A DNA stretch of 64,000 nt from Pelomonas parva (lineage in GTDB: Bacteria; Pseudomonadota; Gammaproteobacteria; Burkholderiales; Burkholderiaceae_C). Every line of letters begins with the position of its first letter. The stretch's first letter is position 1. Positions 63,078 through 64,000 of this stretch are shown piece by piece. The notes under the pieces are model-generated. The model worked only from the letters and a program-made list of their open reading frames with translations, had not been told where the DNA came from and made no database searches. Made by a program: the position numbers and the translations under genes. The stretch is taken from positions 62,001-126,000 of the forward strand of contig NZ_JBIGHV010000013.1 of NCBI RefSeq assembly GCF_043555835.1, written 5' to 3'.

Positions 63078-64000
63078 ATGGTCCACATGCCCGCACCCGC
63101 CGAACTCATTGCGTTGCAGCAGGCGCTGGCCCAGGCGCTCAAGCGCAATGAGTCATTGGCCGGCGAGCTGCGGGTCACGCGCGCCGAACGCGACCTGCTC
63201 AAGGAGAAGCTGGCCAAGTTCACACGGCAGCTGTTCGCCGCCAGCAGCGAGGCTGTGGCGCTGCAGAAGGACATGTTCTTCAACGAGGCCGAGACCCTCG
63301 GCGCGCAGGCCGAGCCTGCGGTTGAAGAGACCGACGACGACAAGATCGACGTGCCCGGCCACAAGCGCGTCAAGCGCGGCCGCAAGCCGCTGGACCCGGC
63401 GCTGCCGCGCGAGGTGATCCGTCACGAGCTGCCCGAGGACCAGCGCGTGTGCCCGCACGACGGCGCGCGCTTGAGCGAGATCGGCGTGGAGGCCAGCGAG
63501 CAGTTGGACATCATCCCGCAGCAGGTGCGTGTCATCCGCCACGAGCGCGTCAAGTACGCCTGCCCCTGCTGCGACGGCGGCATGCGTCTGGCGACGCGCC
63601 CCGCGCAGATCATCCCCAGAGGCCTCTTCACCGACAGCGCCCTGGCCTGGATCGCCACCTCCAAATACCTGGACGGCCTGCCGCTGTACCGCCAGGCGGT
63701 GCTGCTGGGTCGCTTCGGCGGCACCGACATTGCGCGCAACACGGTGGCCGCCAGCATGGTGCGGGCAGGCCAGGCCGTGCAGCCAGTGATCAACCTGCTG
63801 CGTGACCTGCTGCTGGACGCGCCGCTGGTGTTCGGCGACGAGACCGAGCTGCAGGTGCTCAAGGAGCCCGGGCGCAGCGCGCAGGCCAAGAGCTACATCT
63901 GGGCGCAGATGACCGACGGCAGCGGCCGTGACGGCACGGGGCCACCGATACGGCTGTTTGCTTACTCACCCAGCCGCTCGACCAAGACAGCGATGGAGTT
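63078..64000 (+). CDS. tnpC: IS66 transposase TnpC (3' end outside window)
   Basis: Frame open from the ATG at 63078 to the window end, 307 codons visible of about 500. N-terminal leucine-zipper-like helix (LIALQQALAQALKRNESLAG), coiled region RAERDLLKEKLAKFTRQLFA, the zinc-finger-like segment with VCPHDGARLSEIG and YACPCCDG, then the start of the DDE domain (TSKYLDGLPLYRQAVLLGRF, LVFGDETELQVLKEPGR with the first catalytic Asp). No frameshift within the visible part, so the copy may be active. Confidence 0.9.
   Translation, partial: MVHMPAPAELIALQQALAQALKRNESLAGELRVTRAERDLLKEKLAKFTRQLFAASSEAVALQKDMFFNEAETLGAQAEPAVEETDDDKIDVPGHKRVKRGRKPLDPALPREVIRHELPEDQRVCPHDGARLSEIGVEASEQLDIIPQQVRVIRHERVKYACPCCDGGMRLATRPAQIIPRGLFTDSALAWIATSKYLDGLPLYRQAVLLGRFGGTDIARNTVAASMVRAGQAVQPVINLLRDLLLDAPLVFGDETELQVLKEPGRSAQAKSYIWAQMTDGSGRDGTGPPIRLFAYSPSRSTKTAME

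Larger units (their letters stand above)
19491..64000. mobile_element. genomic island (integrative/mobilizable), right end outside window
   Basis: Bounded on the left by a tRNA-Arg 3' fragment next to a tyrosine integrase. To the right the content changes from compact housekeeping genes to toxin-antitoxin, defence-like, relaxase, transposon and pseudogene content with patchy base composition and longer gene-poor stretches. No second copy of the tRNA 3' half was noticed before 64000, so the right boundary is not in view. It may be a nested composite of several insertions rather than one element. No conjugative type IV secretion genes were seen, so if mobile it would need a helper. Confidence 0.7.
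62149..64000 (+). mobile_element. IS66-family insertion sequence (right end outside window)
   Basis: Contains tnpA, tnpB and the first part of tnpC in the standard IS66 order. The left end is placed at GTAAGCGG (62149), because IS66-family ends begin with GTAAGC-like sequence and non-coding IS sequence follows up to tnpA. The right end and target duplication are not visible, so the exact boundary is inference. Confidence 0.8.

Overview
The window looks like a GC-rich betaproteobacterial chromosome, probably order Burkholderiales and perhaps close to Roseateles or Rubrivivax. The basis is the very high GC codon use, the gene families present (sphaeroides-type heme protein operon, Anbu-type proteasome homologue, tRNA-Arg(CCG) sequence) and the kinds of mobile element. 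The taxonomy is inference; no marker gene was compared.

Positions 1-19490 are ordinary core chromosome, densely packed and often translationally overlapped. In order they hold: a UvrA paralogue cut by the window edge; a 2-hydroxyacid dehydrogenase; a five-gene unit (monoheme SHP-like cytochrome, diheme cytochrome c, cytochrome b561-type membrane protein, OmpR-family regulator, histidine kinase); two overlapping diguanylate cyclases; an SDR oxidoreductase; a TetR regulator divergent from a thioredoxin-fold protein, with two related operator palindromes between them; rlpA head-to-head with a fumarylacetoacetase-family gene and nadC; an alpha/beta hydrolase with an Anbu peptidase; a small lipoprotein; a PPOX-fold stress protein; and a large hybrid histidine kinase.

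At 19491-19545 lies only the 3' half of a tRNA-Arg(CCG) gene, preceded by a terminator hairpin and followed at once by a tyrosine integrase. This is the expected scar of integration into the 3' end of a tRNA gene. Everything to the right is therefore probably a genomic island of more than 44 kb whose far end, with the intact tRNA, lies outside the window. The island carries: an AbiE toxin-antitoxin pair; an AT-richer pair of unknown secreted and membrane genes; a decayed second integrase; a three-gene cell-envelope operon (lipoprotein, trypsin-like protease fused to a lytic transglycosylase, membrane protein with a peptidoglycan-binding domain); a decayed IS66 and a frameshifted gene; an XRE regulator divergent from an ECF sigma/FecR unit; a MobC/relaxase pair; a 1087-residue HEAT-like protein divergent from a zinc-hook SMC-like ATPase; and a six-gene minus-strand run (55999 to 46115).

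That run is the strongest candidate for an under-described system. It starts with an ABC-three-component module (nuclease-like protein, small middle component, DUF3732-type ATPase), then a DUF6361-like protein, a phospholipase-D-fold nuclease and a SNF2-like helicase. The first three genes and the last three genes are each joined by overlaps; a gap of 95 bases separates the two halves.

To its right is a complete RIT element (three overlapping tyrosine recombinases between mirror-image terminal repeats). It has inserted into a fourth tyrosine recombinase gene and separated its catalytic tyrosine from the rest. A membrane diguanylate cyclase and an IS66-family element that runs off the end complete the window. 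No CRISPR array, rRNA or intact tRNA was seen.
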